This document shows, one piece after another, positions 35,519-43,668 of a DNA stretch of 64,000 nucleotides. The notes beneath the pieces were generated by a model. It made no database searches. It saw only the letters and a list, made by a program, of their open reading frames with translations, and was not told the DNA's origin. This DNA is from Sporosarcina sp. BI001-red (lineage in GTDB: Bacteria > Bacillota > Bacilli > Bacillales_A > Planococcaceae). Made by a program: the position numbers and the translations under genes. Each line of letters opens with the position of its first letter. Position 1 is the first letter of the stretch. Location of the stretch: contig NZ_QQAK01000011.1 in the NCBI RefSeq assembly GCF_003384035.1, positions 310,001 through 374,000 on the forward strand. The letters are read 5' to 3'.

Positions 35519-36568
35519 ATGAACATATCGATTGAGGAATTGAAAAAACTGATGGCGAACAAACTCACACAGGCAGGACTACAACCTAATGATTCGGAAA
35601 TAGTTGCAGATGTACTTGCGCACGCTGACGCTCGTGGGATCTTTTCACATGGGGCGATGCGGACGGAGTATTACGCCGAGCGAATAGCAAAAGGCGGGAT
35701 CACCTTAAATCCAAACGTTCAATTTAAGCAGACAGGTCCAGGGAGCGCTGTATTGGATGCGGATAACGGCGTAGGCCACGTTGCCGCAAAAGAAGCGATG
35801 ACGCGTGCAATTGATATGGCACGGGAAAACGGAACGGCAGTTGTTGGCATTCGTCGGATGAGTCATAGTGGGGCCATGTCTTACTTCGTCCAACAAGCAG
35901 CAGAAGCTGGCATGATTGGAATTTCGATGTGCCAATCCGATCCAATGGTCGTTCCTTTTGGCGGAGCGGAGCCGTATTTCGGGACAAACCCGATTGCGTT
36001 TGCTGCACCTGGCGTTGGTGACGACAAAATCATTTTTGATATGGCGACAAGCATTCAAGCATGGGGTAAAATTTTGCATGCTCGGTCAAAAGGTGAATCC
36101 ATTCCGGATACGTGGGCAGTGGACAAAGATGGCGTGCCGACGACGGATCCATTTAAGGTGACGGGATTGCTTCCGATTGCTGGACCAAAAGGATATGGTC
36201 TAATGATGATGGTAGATATCTTGTCCGGTGTGTTGCTCGGACTTCCATTTGGAAAACACGTGTCGTCGATGTATCACGATATGACTAAAGGAAGAGAACT
36301 CGGACAACTCCATATTGTCATCGATCCAGGTGCCTTCACAAGTTCTGATCTGTTCCGTGCTAATATTTCCGGCATGATGAAGGAATTGAATGACGTGAAG
36401 CCAGCTCCAGGGTTTGAACAGGTGCTGTATCCTGGTCAGAACACAACGCTTCAAGAACAAGAGTCGTTGAAGAATGGTGTGGAGATTGTAGATGACATCC
36501 TCGAGTACTTACGTAGTGACGTTGTGCACAATAACCAATATGATCATAAGAATCCTTTTGGAAAGTAA
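35519..36568 (+). CDS. allD: Ureidoglycolate dehydrogenase (AllD, LDH2/malate-DH-2 family)
   Basis: A 349-residue NAD(P)-dependent oxidoreductase of the LDH2/MDH2 (YlbC/AllD) family, the same length as E. coli AllD. Motifs: HADARGIFSHGAMRTEYY, GIRRMSHSGAMSYFVQQA, PFGGAEPYFGTNPIAFAAP, FDMATS and GPKGYGLMMMVDILSGVL. It oxidises (S)-ureidoglycolate to oxalurate, the substrate of AllFGH. ATG 35519 has AAAGGAG 8 nt upstream; the frame extends three codons further to a GTG. The family also includes malate and sulfolactate dehydrogenases, but context favours AllD. Confidence 0.88.
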   Translation: MNISIEELKKLMANKLTQAGLQPNDSEIVADVLAHADARGIFSHGAMRTEYYAERIAKGGITLNPNVQFKQTGPGSAVLDADNGVGHVAAKEAMTRAIDMARENGTAVVGIRRMSHSGAMSYFVQQAAEAGMIGISMCQSDPMVVPFGGAEPYFGTNPIAFAAPGVGDDKIIFDMATSIQAWGKILHARSKGESIPDTWAVDKDGVPTTDPFKVTGLLPIAGPKGYGLMMMVDILSGVLLGLPFGKHVSSMYHDMTKGRELGQLHIVIDPGAFTSSDLFRANISGMMKELNDVKPAPGFEQVLYPGQNTTLQEQESLKNGVEIVDDILEYLRSDVVHNNQYDHKNPFGK

Positions 36569-36573
36569 ACTAG

Positions 36574-36602
36574 ATGGCCCACTTTGTGTGGGCCATTTTT
36601 TG
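36574..36602 (+). terminator. Rho-independent terminator after allD
   Basis: A 9-bp perfect stem ATGGCCCAC/GTGGGCCAT with a 5-nt loop and a T run (36596-36602). Confidence 0.92.
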
Positions 36603-36655
36603 TTGTTTTTTCTCATTGTCGATCAAATCATAACGGCTGTCCTTCATCAGGGGGG

Positions 36656-36719
36656 ATTTCTCGGACACTGGTCTGCGTTTCTCCGACACTTGCGAAAGTT
36701 TCTCGATAACGGGACGCAA
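36656..36719. repeat. Three degenerate tandem 21-bp repeats
   Basis: Units at 36656, 36677 and 36698 share TTTCTC, then variable sequence (GGACACTGG, CGACACTTG, GATAACGGG), ending in a C/A-rich tail. They lie in the non-coding spacer between two terminators. The unit length equals that of the large array at 57.4-58.2 kb. Confidence 0.55.
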
Positions 36720-36838
36720 TTCAAGTGCGTTTAGGGATTTAATCGGTAACACATTCCTTGTCTTTCCAAGGGCTAATCAATCAGTCGATGTATTTTAGTG
36801 GGATTTGGAAAAATCATCATTTTTAAAGATTTGCTCAC

Positions 36839-36872
36839 AAAAAACAGCACAGCGAGACAACGACTGTCCCGC
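36839..36872 (-). terminator. Probable terminator of allC
   Basis: On the minus strand GCGGGACA pairs with TGTCTCGC (one mismatch) and TGTGCTG plus six T follows (36839-36844). Confidence 0.6.
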
Positions 36873-36888
36873 CACACCGTTCGGATAA

Positions 36889-38121
36889 TTACACAATTAT
36901 AGCCTGTCTCAACATGAATGCCCGTAATACTTCTGCCCCTTCCAACAATTCTTCCATGGACGTGTACTCTGCAGGGTTATGGCTGAGCCCATCTTTTGAT
37001 GGAACAAAAATCATACCTGTCGGACAAAAGGCTGCCATATTCATAGCATCATGCCCTGCTCCGCTTGGCATTTCTAGCCACTTCACGCCACGCTCTTCAC
37101 AAACGGCTTTTAATTCATTCACAACATCAGCGTCCATTTGAACTGGTTCTTCACTGGAGATTGCGTCCATCCAAACGTCTAAACCACGTGCTTCTGCTAC
37201 TTCTTGAACCGCTGTTTCAAGTGCATCCACAACACGTTTCCGCGATTCTGTGTTCGTTCCTCGAATGTCGACGTCCATTTCCGTCGCACTTGGTACGACA
37301 TTCATCGCCCCTGGTTTTATGGAAAAAACGCCTACCGTACCAACTGTGCCATATACAAGTTCTGCAATAGCTGCCCGCTCTACAGCCAACGCAATTTCAG
37401 CAGCCCCCAGCAATGCATCATGTCGATAATCCATCGGGGTTGTCCCCGAATGATCGGCCGTTCCTCCTACGTGTACATGGAACCGGACTGGCGCCGCGAT
37501 GGCAGACACGACCCCAATAGACGCTTGTTGCTTCTCTAGCACAGGTCCTTGTTCTATATGCAGCTCCACAAATGCTTTGAACTCATCTTGGAAACGCATG
37601 GCTAAATGGACTTCTTCCAGATCGAGTCCATTCTCTTCAAACGCTTGCATAAGAGTAAAGCCATTTCTGTCAGTCAATGACCGAGTATATGCCGGATCCA
37701 ACCGTCCTGACATAGCTTTGCTACCAAGCGTAGAGGCTCCAAAACGTGACGACTCCTCGCAAGCGAAAATAATTACTTCCATCGGATGCTCGGTTTCAAT
37801 GCTGTCATCCGCAAGCGAGCGCATCACTTCAAGTGCAACGAGCACACCAGCAGTTCCGTCAAATTCCCCTGCCGCATAGACCGAGTCAATGTGAGAACCT
37901 GTTGCTACTACAGGTAATTCAGCTGTTGCACCTTCACGTCGCGCGATGACATTTCCCGCGTAATCTGTACGTACAGTGAGACCAGCCTCTTTAAACTGTT
38001 GGATCATATATTCCCGTGCGTTGCGCTCTGTTTCGGTGTAAGCAAGCCGGTTGATACCTTCTCCTTCGTCTGTAAACTTCGCAAGTTCTTCAAATGACTG
38101 ACGTAATCGATCCAGCTTCAT
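36889..38121 (-). CDS. allC: Allantoate amidohydrolase / N-carbamoyl-amino-acid hydrolase (M20 family)
   Basis: A 410-residue dinuclear-metal amidohydrolase of the M20/Zn-peptidase type. Metal-binding and fold motifs: TGSHIDSVYAAGEFDGTAG, CEESSRFG, ELHIEQGPVLE, GTADHSGTTPMDYRHDAL and SGAGHDAMNMA. Family members hydrolyse allantoate (releasing CO2 and NH3) or N-carbamoyl-L-amino acids, which sequence alone cannot separate. AllD and AllFGH next door favour allantoate. AGGGG lies 7 nt before ATG 38121. It is convergent with allD. Confidence 0.85.
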   Translation of the reverse strand: MKLDRLRQSFEELAKFTDEGEGINRLAYTETERNAREYMIQQFKEAGLTVRTDYAGNVIARREGATAELPVVATGSHIDSVYAAGEFDGTAGVLVALEVMRSLADDSIETEHPMEVIIFACEESSRFGASTLGSKAMSGRLDPAYTRSLTDRNGFTLMQAFEENGLDLEEVHLAMRFQDEFKAFVELHIEQGPVLEKQQASIGVVSAIAAPVRFHVHVGGTADHSGTTPMDYRHDALLGAAEIALAVERAAIAELVYGTVGTVGVFSIKPGAMNVVPSATEMDVDIRGTNTESRKRVVDALETAVQEVAEARGLDVWMDAISSEEPVQMDADVVNELKAVCEERGVKWLEMPSGAGHDAMNMAAFCPTGMIFVPSKDGLSHNPAEYTSMEELLEGAEVLRAFMLRQAIIV

Positions 38122-38211
38122 GGCAATTCCCCTTTTCTTATAGGTAACCTAATGCAAATAAATTCACGTAAAATTCGCTCACTCCTATTATAAAGTATCG
38201 CAAGTTCATAG

Positions 38212-38261
38212 AAAAAAATCAAACCGGCATTCCCATTTAACTCCAGGGGAAAGCCGGTTTG
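38212..38261 (-). terminator. Rho-independent terminator
   Basis: On the minus strand AAACCGGCTTTCCC pairs with GGGAATGCCGGTTT and GA plus seven T follows, directly after the small CxxC gene. Confidence 0.88.
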
Positions 38262-38420
38262 TCAGTTCATCCATTCCATAATCACGAGAAAAATACCGGT
38301 TGCAAATAGTGCAACATGTCCGATGCAAAACCTTGGAAATAGCTTCCGCATCATTTCCTTTTCCACGTCTGTCTCAATAGTACACGTCATACAGCGGAAC
38401 TTGTCAACAATACGCTTCAC
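38262..38420 (-). CDS. Small CxxC membrane protein, coupled to the glutaredoxin gene
   Basis: A 52-residue ORF starting GTG AAG CGT. It overlaps the glutaredoxin stop codon by two bases (CAGTGAAG) and has GGAG 7 nt upstream. The predicted protein carries CMTC at residues 10-13, a charged middle and one hydrophobic helix (about 33-48) near the C-terminus. It ends right at a strong terminator, so it is the second gene of a two-gene transcript. I do not recognise it; the pair suggests thiol redox chemistry at the membrane. Confidence 0.65.
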   Translation of the reverse strand: MKRIVDKFRCMTCTIETDVEKEMMRKLFPRFCIGHVALFATGIFLVIMEWMN

Positions 38421-38662
38421 TGAGCTTCTCCATGAAGGGCTTTTTGAACACCTTCAGGGTCAAATCCCAAAATCCAAACGTCCTTCAATTTGGTCTGAGG
38501 TACACCCATCTGTCCAGTCGTTTTTACTAGACGTTTTCCTGCCTCTTGATCTAATGAAATATTAACGGTTTCATAGGAAATTTTTTGTTCATCCAAATAA
38601 TTCGTCATCATTGTGCAGTAGGTGCACGTAGATGATACATAAACGGTTGCTTGAGGTGTCAT
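38417..38662 (-). CDS. Glutaredoxin-family protein (NrdH-like)
   Basis: An 81-residue thioredoxin-fold protein with active site CTYC at residues 13-16 (VYVSSTCTYCTMM) and the cis-Pro region GVPQTKL. The end, LGFDPEGVQKAL, resembles the GFDPEKL-type finish of NrdH/glutaredoxin-like proteins. It would reduce disulfides in the cytosol. AAAGGAG lies 8 nt before ATG 38662. Confidence 0.88.
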   Translation of the reverse strand: MTPQATVYVSSTCTYCTMMTNYLDEQKISYETVNISLDQEAGKRLVKTTGQMGVPQTKLKDVWILGFDPEGVQKALHGEAQ

Positions 38663-38726
38663 AACATATACTCCTTTGATGTAATTGACTCTAACCTTAT
38701 ACCCCTTAAGGTATTATATCAACCCA

Positions 38727-39959
38727 TTAGCTTTCTTCGGAAACTTCTTCCGAAACAAATTTGTTTCGTCCAGCACCAATTCCTGCCGCTGTCATGAGAA
38801 GACATACACCAACAAGAACCATTAACGGTTTCCTCCAGTTCTCTGACACATCATAAAGTAATCCAATGAGGATCGGACCTGACGCAGCTAGTAAGTACCC
38901 GACTGACTGAGCCATTCCAGAAAGCTGGCCTGCTTGACGACCGTCTCGTGAACGCATGCCAAGGAAAGCGAGAGATAGACTAATCGTCGCACCAGATGCC
39001 AATCCAATGATCATGGAGGACACAACGAGAAATTCAGGTGACCCGCCAAGGAGTAGTCCAGCATATCCTAGGGTGTAAAGTCCACCGGCTATCGCTGCGA
39101 TTCCAGACTGCTTGCGAAACTTTTCCGCAAGCAATGGTGCGATGAATGTAGACGGAATGCTAACAAATTGGGCAATTGACAATGTCCACCCTGCAGATGA
39201 TGGTGAAAACCCGTAATCTGTCAAAATCTCAGGTAACCACGAAACAAGTGTGTAAAAGGCAAACGATTGAAGACCCATGAACAGCGTCACTTGCCATGCC
39301 AAGGCAGAACCCCACAGTCCTTTCCGCTTTGTTACGATGTAGACTTTCATTTCATCCTCAGGTGCAAAATTATCCTGTCTCATGACAACGATCCAGAGGA
39401 CAGCTCCTGCTGCAGACAACAAAACCCAAGATCCTAGGGATAGTTGCCATCCCAGTCCTGCACCCGTAGCGAGCGGGATCGATAAACCAGACGCAGTTGC
39501 TGCAAATATACACATTGCCGTTGAGTAGACACTCGTCATCCGTCCCACTTTGTTTGGAAACTTCTCTTTGATAAAGGCCGGGAGTAAGACGTTCATTAAA
39601 GCTATCCCAACACCAATTACAGCTGTTCCGATGAATAATAGTGGTGTGTATGGAATAGACCTGGCAATCGTTCCACCAGAAAGTAAGAATAGTCCTACTA
39701 GAATCATAGTCATATTACCGAACCGATTCCCGAATCGGGCAGCTACGGTAGACATCGCCGCAAACGCGATTAGCGGTAGACTGGCGATAATCCCCGCACT
39801 CCAATTGGATAGTCCAATTTCATCCCTTATTGTGCTGAGTAGAGGACCTACTGAAGTTATTGCAGGGCGCAAGTTAAAACCTATTACGACAATGGCAATT
39901 AGTAGTAGCGAACGTTGAGCAGAAGATGGACGTTCACGTTCACCTTCATTTTTATTCAT
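38727..39959 (-). CDS. MFS transporter, CynX/NimT-type
   Basis: A 410-residue 12-helix MFS protein. VIGFNLRPAITSVGPLLSTIRDEIGLSNW-type wording near the N-terminus (the NLRPAITSVGPLL core is visible) is diagnostic of the CynX/NimT group named after cyanate and 2-nitroimidazole transporters. ATG 39959 is preceded by AGGGGG at 8 nt and is preferred over 39977. It is a single gene; the substrate is unknown. Confidence 0.83.
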   Translation of the reverse strand: MNKNEGERERPSSAQRSLLLIAIVVIGFNLRPAITSVGPLLSTIRDEIGLSNWSAGIIASLPLIAFAAMSTVAARFGNRFGNMTMILVGLFLLSGGTIARSIPYTPLLFIGTAVIGVGIALMNVLLPAFIKEKFPNKVGRMTSVYSTAMCIFAATASGLSIPLATGAGLGWQLSLGSWVLLSAAGAVLWIVVMRQDNFAPEDEMKVYIVTKRKGLWGSALAWQVTLFMGLQSFAFYTLVSWLPEILTDYGFSPSSAGWTLSIAQFVSIPSTFIAPLLAEKFRKQSGIAAIAGGLYTLGYAGLLLGGSPEFLVVSSMIIGLASGATISLSLAFLGMRSRDGRQAGQLSGMAQSVGYLLAASGPILIGLLYDVSENWRKPLMVLVGVCLLMTAAGIGAGRNKFVSEEVSEES

Positions 39960-40129
39960 TGAATCGTCCCCCTTCAAATTAGTTATGGTTCACTGCATCA
40001 CAACTTGTGGCAATGCATGCTATTTACAGTTTATGATCCTGTACAATTTTCTTCCATATATCACTATAAGTCAATGGTAACAGAATATTCCCATTCATTC
40101 TAATGTGTCATTCAATTATGTTAGTCCTG

Positions 40130-40174
40130 AAAAAACCAGCAAACAGAGACGCATTATACGTCTCTGTCTGCTGG
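40130..40174 (-). terminator. Rho-independent terminator of the DAACS symporter gene
   Basis: On the minus strand CCAGCAGACAGAGACG pairs with CGTCTCTGTTTGCTGG, followed by six T (40130-40135). Confidence 0.93.
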
Positions 40175-40200
40175 CTTAAGTAGTCGATAGGCGAACACTT

Positions 40201-41457
40201 TTAAGAATGTGTTGTAGCTTCTTCTTCCAGTTTTTTTGAAGCGGCTTTTCGTTTCTCAGTACGACTGATGAGCGTTGTGCCAACGAGGTCACCAGTGACG
40301 TTCAGTGCAGTGGCTCCCATTCCAATCAGGGCATCAATCGACGTAAGCAAAGCAACTGCTCCAATAGGTAACCCTAACTGTACAAAAACCGTTGCAATCA
40401 TGACAATCCCTGCCCCAGGAACACCAGCAGTTCCAATAGACGCTAGCGTCCCAATCAAGACCACCATGAGCATATCCGTTAGCGAAAGCGGATGGCCAGA
40501 TATATTTGCAGCGAAAACCGCGGACACTGCGATTCGTATCGCAGCTCCATCCATATTGATCGTTGCACCTAACGGCAAACTAAATCCATACAAACTGCGC
40601 GGTAACCCTAAATCATGGGCAGCAGTTAACGATAATGGCAACGCACCTGCACTACTTTGCGTCACAAAAGCTGTTGTTATCGGTGTCCGAGCATGTTTGA
40701 AAAACGTTAATGGGTTCACTTTAAACAGCAACATCGCGACAGTATACAACACGATTTGCGCTAATAATGCTGCGTACAGCACACCAATCATGCCTCCAAG
40801 AGAAAGGAGTGTGTCGACTCCTTGGCTTCCCACCGTCTTCGCCATTATTGCAAATACACCTATCGGAACATATTGCAAAATCCCTTTGAGGATGAACAAT
40901 GATGCTTCGTTCAGTGCACTAACCGTCTTCAGCAAATGATTCCCGAGCTCATTTAACCCTTCTGAACCACGCATTGCAGAAATTGCAATACCGAAAACGA
41001 GTGCTGTAAAAATGATGCCTAACAAGTTCATTTCCGTAAACGCAGTGACTATATTTGACGGAACAATATTCAGTAACACATTGACGATGCCGGGATTATC
41101 CGGTACGTCAAATGACTTACCTACATCTAACTTCATACCGGTTCCAGGCTGAAACAGCGTTGCAACCGCAAGTCCCACGGTAATCGCAACGGCAGAACTG
41201 GCCGTATAGTAGATGAAAACTTTCCCACCCATGCGGCCGAGATTCGAAATCGTCGTCTGATTCACACCAACGATTAGCGTAAAAAGGATAAGGGGAATTA
41301 TTAAGAATGTCAGAAGACGGATCAAGAGATCTCCAAGTGGCGCAAACACGCTCGCTTGCTCTCCCATTAACAATCCCGCCGCAATCCCAAGAATCAGGGC
41401 GATCGTTATTTTAAGTATTAAAGATGCATTCGCATATCGGTTCCAGAGTGCTTTCAT
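40201..41457 (-). CDS. Dicarboxylate/amino acid:cation symporter (DAACS, GltP/GltT-like)
   Basis: A 418-residue glutamate/aspartate/C4-dicarboxylate carrier. The serine-rich motif FVTQSSAGALPLSL (HP1), the NMDG motif GATINMDGAAIRI (TM7), GTAGVPGAGIVM (HP2) and the substrate-binding TM8 stretch ALNVTGDLVGTTLISR are all present. The frame begins at ATG 41469, but AGGGG abuts that codon; ATG 41457 lies 12 nt after it and is taken as start with some doubt. It has a consensus promoter upstream. Confidence 0.9.
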   Translation of the reverse strand: MKALWNRYANASLILKITIALILGIAAGLLMGEQASVFAPLGDLLIRLLTFLIIPLILFTLIVGVNQTTISNLGRMGGKVFIYYTASSAVAITVGLAVATLFQPGTGMKLDVGKSFDVPDNPGIVNVLLNIVPSNIVTAFTEMNLLGIIFTALVFGIAISAMRGSEGLNELGNHLLKTVSALNEASLFILKGILQYVPIGVFAIMAKTVGSQGVDTLLSLGGMIGVLYAALLAQIVLYTVAMLLFKVNPLTFFKHARTPITTAFVTQSSAGALPLSLTAAHDLGLPRSLYGFSLPLGATINMDGAAIRIAVSAVFAANISGHPLSLTDMLMVVLIGTLASIGTAGVPGAGIVMIATVFVQLGLPIGAVALLTSIDALIGMGATALNVTGDLVGTTLISRTEKRKAASKKLEEEATTHS

Positions 41458-41528
41458 GTATGTCGGCATCCCCTTTTCTTTATAGTTCTCATTAAATCCT
41501 ATCTGCTTACTAGGGATTATAATAGTCT

Positions 41529-41557
41529 ACAATAATGCACATAAAATAGGTTGTCAA
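41529..41557 (-). promoter_or_regulatory. Sigma-A promoter of the DAACS symporter gene
   Basis: On the minus strand, -35 TTGACA (41552-41557), a 17-nt spacer and -10 TATTGT (41529-41534). Confidence 0.7.
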
Positions 41558-41670
41558 TGTCTCTGCTCAATACGGCAGGGTGTATTCATTTCTTCCCTAT
41601 CTGCTGCACTTGTAACCCCACGACATGGTACAATAATAAGCAAACATTTCGATAACTAGGAGTGAAAGGG

Positions 41671-42426
41671 ATGAAAATAAAGCGATACGACATAAAAGGG
41701 AGTGCAATTTCAGGCTTTACTTTGAAAGACTCAAGTGCACCTGAAGAGAATAACTTGGCGTTACACGCTTGCCTGAATCCCGCATCTGTCCTCAAAAACC
41801 GTAAAACACTTGCATCTTCCATTGGATATTCAACAGATGATTTTGTCTATGCAAACCAGACACATAGCGCAAACTTCCATAAAGTAACACGAGCAAATCG
41901 TGGAAGAGGTGCAACCGTTCTAGCTACGGCAATCCCGGACACTGATGCACTTTACACAAACGAACGAGGCATCGTTTTAGCCGGCTTCATGGCGGATTGT
42001 GTACCTGTACTTCTATCGAACGAACACGCGGGTATTGTAGGCGTCATCCACTCCGGTTGGCAAGGTACCGTCAAAGAAATCACATCGCAATTGTTGAAGC
42101 ATCTTATTGAACAGGAAGGATGTCGGCCTGAAGATTTCCAAATAGTGATAGGACCCGCACTTAGCCAAGAAAAATTTGAAGTTGATCGTGATGTCTACGA
42201 AAATTTTCACGCACTCGGCTATGCGGAGCCATGGATTTCGTTCCATGCAACGACCGGCAAGTATCATATTGATAACCAGCGGACGGTAAAAACTCAATGC
42301 GAACTCGCAGGCATCCCAAGTGCTAATATTTCGATCGATCCGATATGTACGTTTCAAAGCGAAGATGGGTTTTCGTATCGGCAAGACAAAAAAGCAGGAA
42401 GGCATCTCGCCTTCATCTGCCTCTAG
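41671..42426 (+). CDS. Laccase-domain protein (YfiH/YlmD/PgeF family, polyphenol oxidase/purine nucleoside phosphorylase type)
   Basis: A 251-residue multicopper-oxidase-like fold protein of the DUF152 family. The Zn/Cu-binding residues sit in QTHSANFHKV, FMADCVPVLL and VIHSGWQGTVKE. Members have been shown to act on purine nucleosides, and E. coli PgeF prevents peptidoglycan mis-incorporation. Bacilli usually carry the family member ylmD in the cell-division cluster; this copy stands alone. ATG 41671 has TAGGAG 8 nt upstream. Confidence 0.87.
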   Translation: MKIKRYDIKGSAISGFTLKDSSAPEENNLALHACLNPASVLKNRKTLASSIGYSTDDFVYANQTHSANFHKVTRANRGRGATVLATAIPDTDALYTNERGIVLAGFMADCVPVLLSNEHAGIVGVIHSGWQGTVKEITSQLLKHLIEQEGCRPEDFQIVIGPALSQEKFEVDRDVYENFHALGYAEPWISFHATTGKYHIDNQRTVKTQCELAGIPSANISIDPICTFQSEDGFSYRQDKKAGRHLAFICL

Positions 42427-42427
42427 T

Positions 42428-42454
42428 AACCGAGTGGAACTCACTCGGTTTTTT
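42428..42454 (+). terminator. Rho-independent terminator after the laccase-domain gene
   Basis: AACCGAGTG and CACTCGGTT form a 9-bp stem followed by a T run to 42454. The convergent regulator gene ends at 42460. Confidence 0.9.
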
Positions 42455-42459
42455 CATGT

Positions 42460-43539
42460 TTATAAACCTTCTTTTAACATCATCGCATAATACAATGGAA
42501 CCGCTGAGGTGAAACGAGTAGGATCTAACCCTGTGATTTCAGTAATACGTTTAAGTCTATATGCGAGCGTATGACGATGAACCCCAAGCTCAGTAGATGT
42601 ATTTTGGGCATGCTGTTCAAGATTCAAATACATTTTAAGGGTTTCTACTAACTGCTCACTGAGATTTCCTAACACCTTCTCAACGTATTGGGCGTGTAAG
42701 GTCCCTTGGTACGCACCCATTAATGCGCGCATTTCTATTGTTTCAAAATCACTAATCACTTCATTCATCACACCGAATTGCATCGCATGACAGGCAGATT
42801 CATAGGCCAAAACGATATCTTCTTCTTCGAACACTGTTTTACCGATCCCAATCTTATGAATCGAAACACCTTTGTGTTGGCAAATATGCTCCAGTCTTTT
42901 TATCACAGTTTCCCGTCTCACTCCCCATATTAGGGTAGGTATGGCATTTCCGTGATCTGATCCTGTCAGCACAGATCTTATCCCCATAGTTTCTTCTAGC
43001 CACTCCGCAAAACGGTTAGGTGTGCGGGTCGTCTCACTTTGCTGCACAATTAATACTGTAAACGGGCCTTCCAACGAAATGGACAACATCCTCATTCGAT
43101 CGATGGTCGCTCCTGAAATCGGTTGTCCGCTGACTAACTCTCTAAACACCAACTCCCCCGCAGTTCTCTTCCACTCTGTTTCAGAAGTCAATATGGACTG
43201 ATGAACCATCATTTCCGTAGTTAACTGGACAAGGGGCGCTACATCTCGCAGCTCTTCTTCTGATCCCGTAATGCCAATCACACCCACTAGTCGTGATTTA
43301 TAATGAATCGGCAAATTCACTCCGGGCTTTGAACCTGGCCACTCGAGCAGACTTTCTTTAGATATCCAAAGTGATTTTTCAGTTTTCGCAACGTAAGCTG
43401 CTCCTTCATGGATTTGATCCACCCGATCCGTTTCCCCTGAAGCCAAAATCATTCCATTCATGTCCATCACATTCAAATTGCGGGACAGTCTAAGCATCGT
43501 TTGTTCCACAATTTCTTCAGCAAGTCTCTTCGTCAGCAT
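42460..43539 (-). CDS. cdaR: CdaR-family transcriptional regulator of the glycerate genes
   Basis: A 359-residue sugar-diacid regulator. The N-terminal diacid-recognition domain (about 1-135) shows GMILASGETDRVDQIHEGA and LPIHYKSRLVGVIGITG; the C-terminal PucR-type helix-turn-helix shows YLNLEQHAQNTSTELGVHRHTLAYRLKRITEITGLD-like wording (core LGVHRHTLAYRLKRI). CdaR homologues activate glycerate, galactarate and glucarate use. It is divergent from the glycerate kinase gene, 129 bp apart, which indicates local control by glycerate. Confidence 0.9.
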   Translation of the reverse strand: MLTKRLAEEIVEQTMLRLSRNLNVMDMNGMILASGETDRVDQIHEGAAYVAKTEKSLWISKESLLEWPGSKPGVNLPIHYKSRLVGVIGITGSEEELRDVAPLVQLTTEMMVHQSILTSETEWKRTAGELVFRELVSGQPISGATIDRMRMLSISLEGPFTVLIVQQSETTRTPNRFAEWLEETMGIRSVLTGSDHGNAIPTLIWGVRRETVIKRLEHICQHKGVSIHKIGIGKTVFEEEDIVLAYESACHAMQFGVMNEVISDFETIEMRALMGAYQGTLHAQYVEKVLGNLSEQLVETLKMYLNLEQHAQNTSTELGVHRHTLAYRLKRITEITGLDPTRFTSAVPLYYAMMLKEGL

Positions 43540-43570
43540 ATTTTCACCTCTATGTACAAAATAGTCTATG

Positions 43571-43613
43571 AATCTAATGAATACTTATACACCCAGTCTA
43601 ATGTATTTAGATT
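43571..43613. promoter_or_regulatory. Repeats in the cdaR-glycerate kinase divergent region
   Basis: AATCTAA (43571-43577) and TTAGATT (43607-43613) form an inverted pair. Direct repeats TCTAATGAATA and TCTAATGTATT start at 43573 and 43597. They are candidates for the CdaR operator between the two divergent genes. Confidence 0.4.
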
Positions 43614-43668
43614 ATTCTGTACATATAATAATAAACATCAACTACTATTCGATAGGAATGATGCTCGT

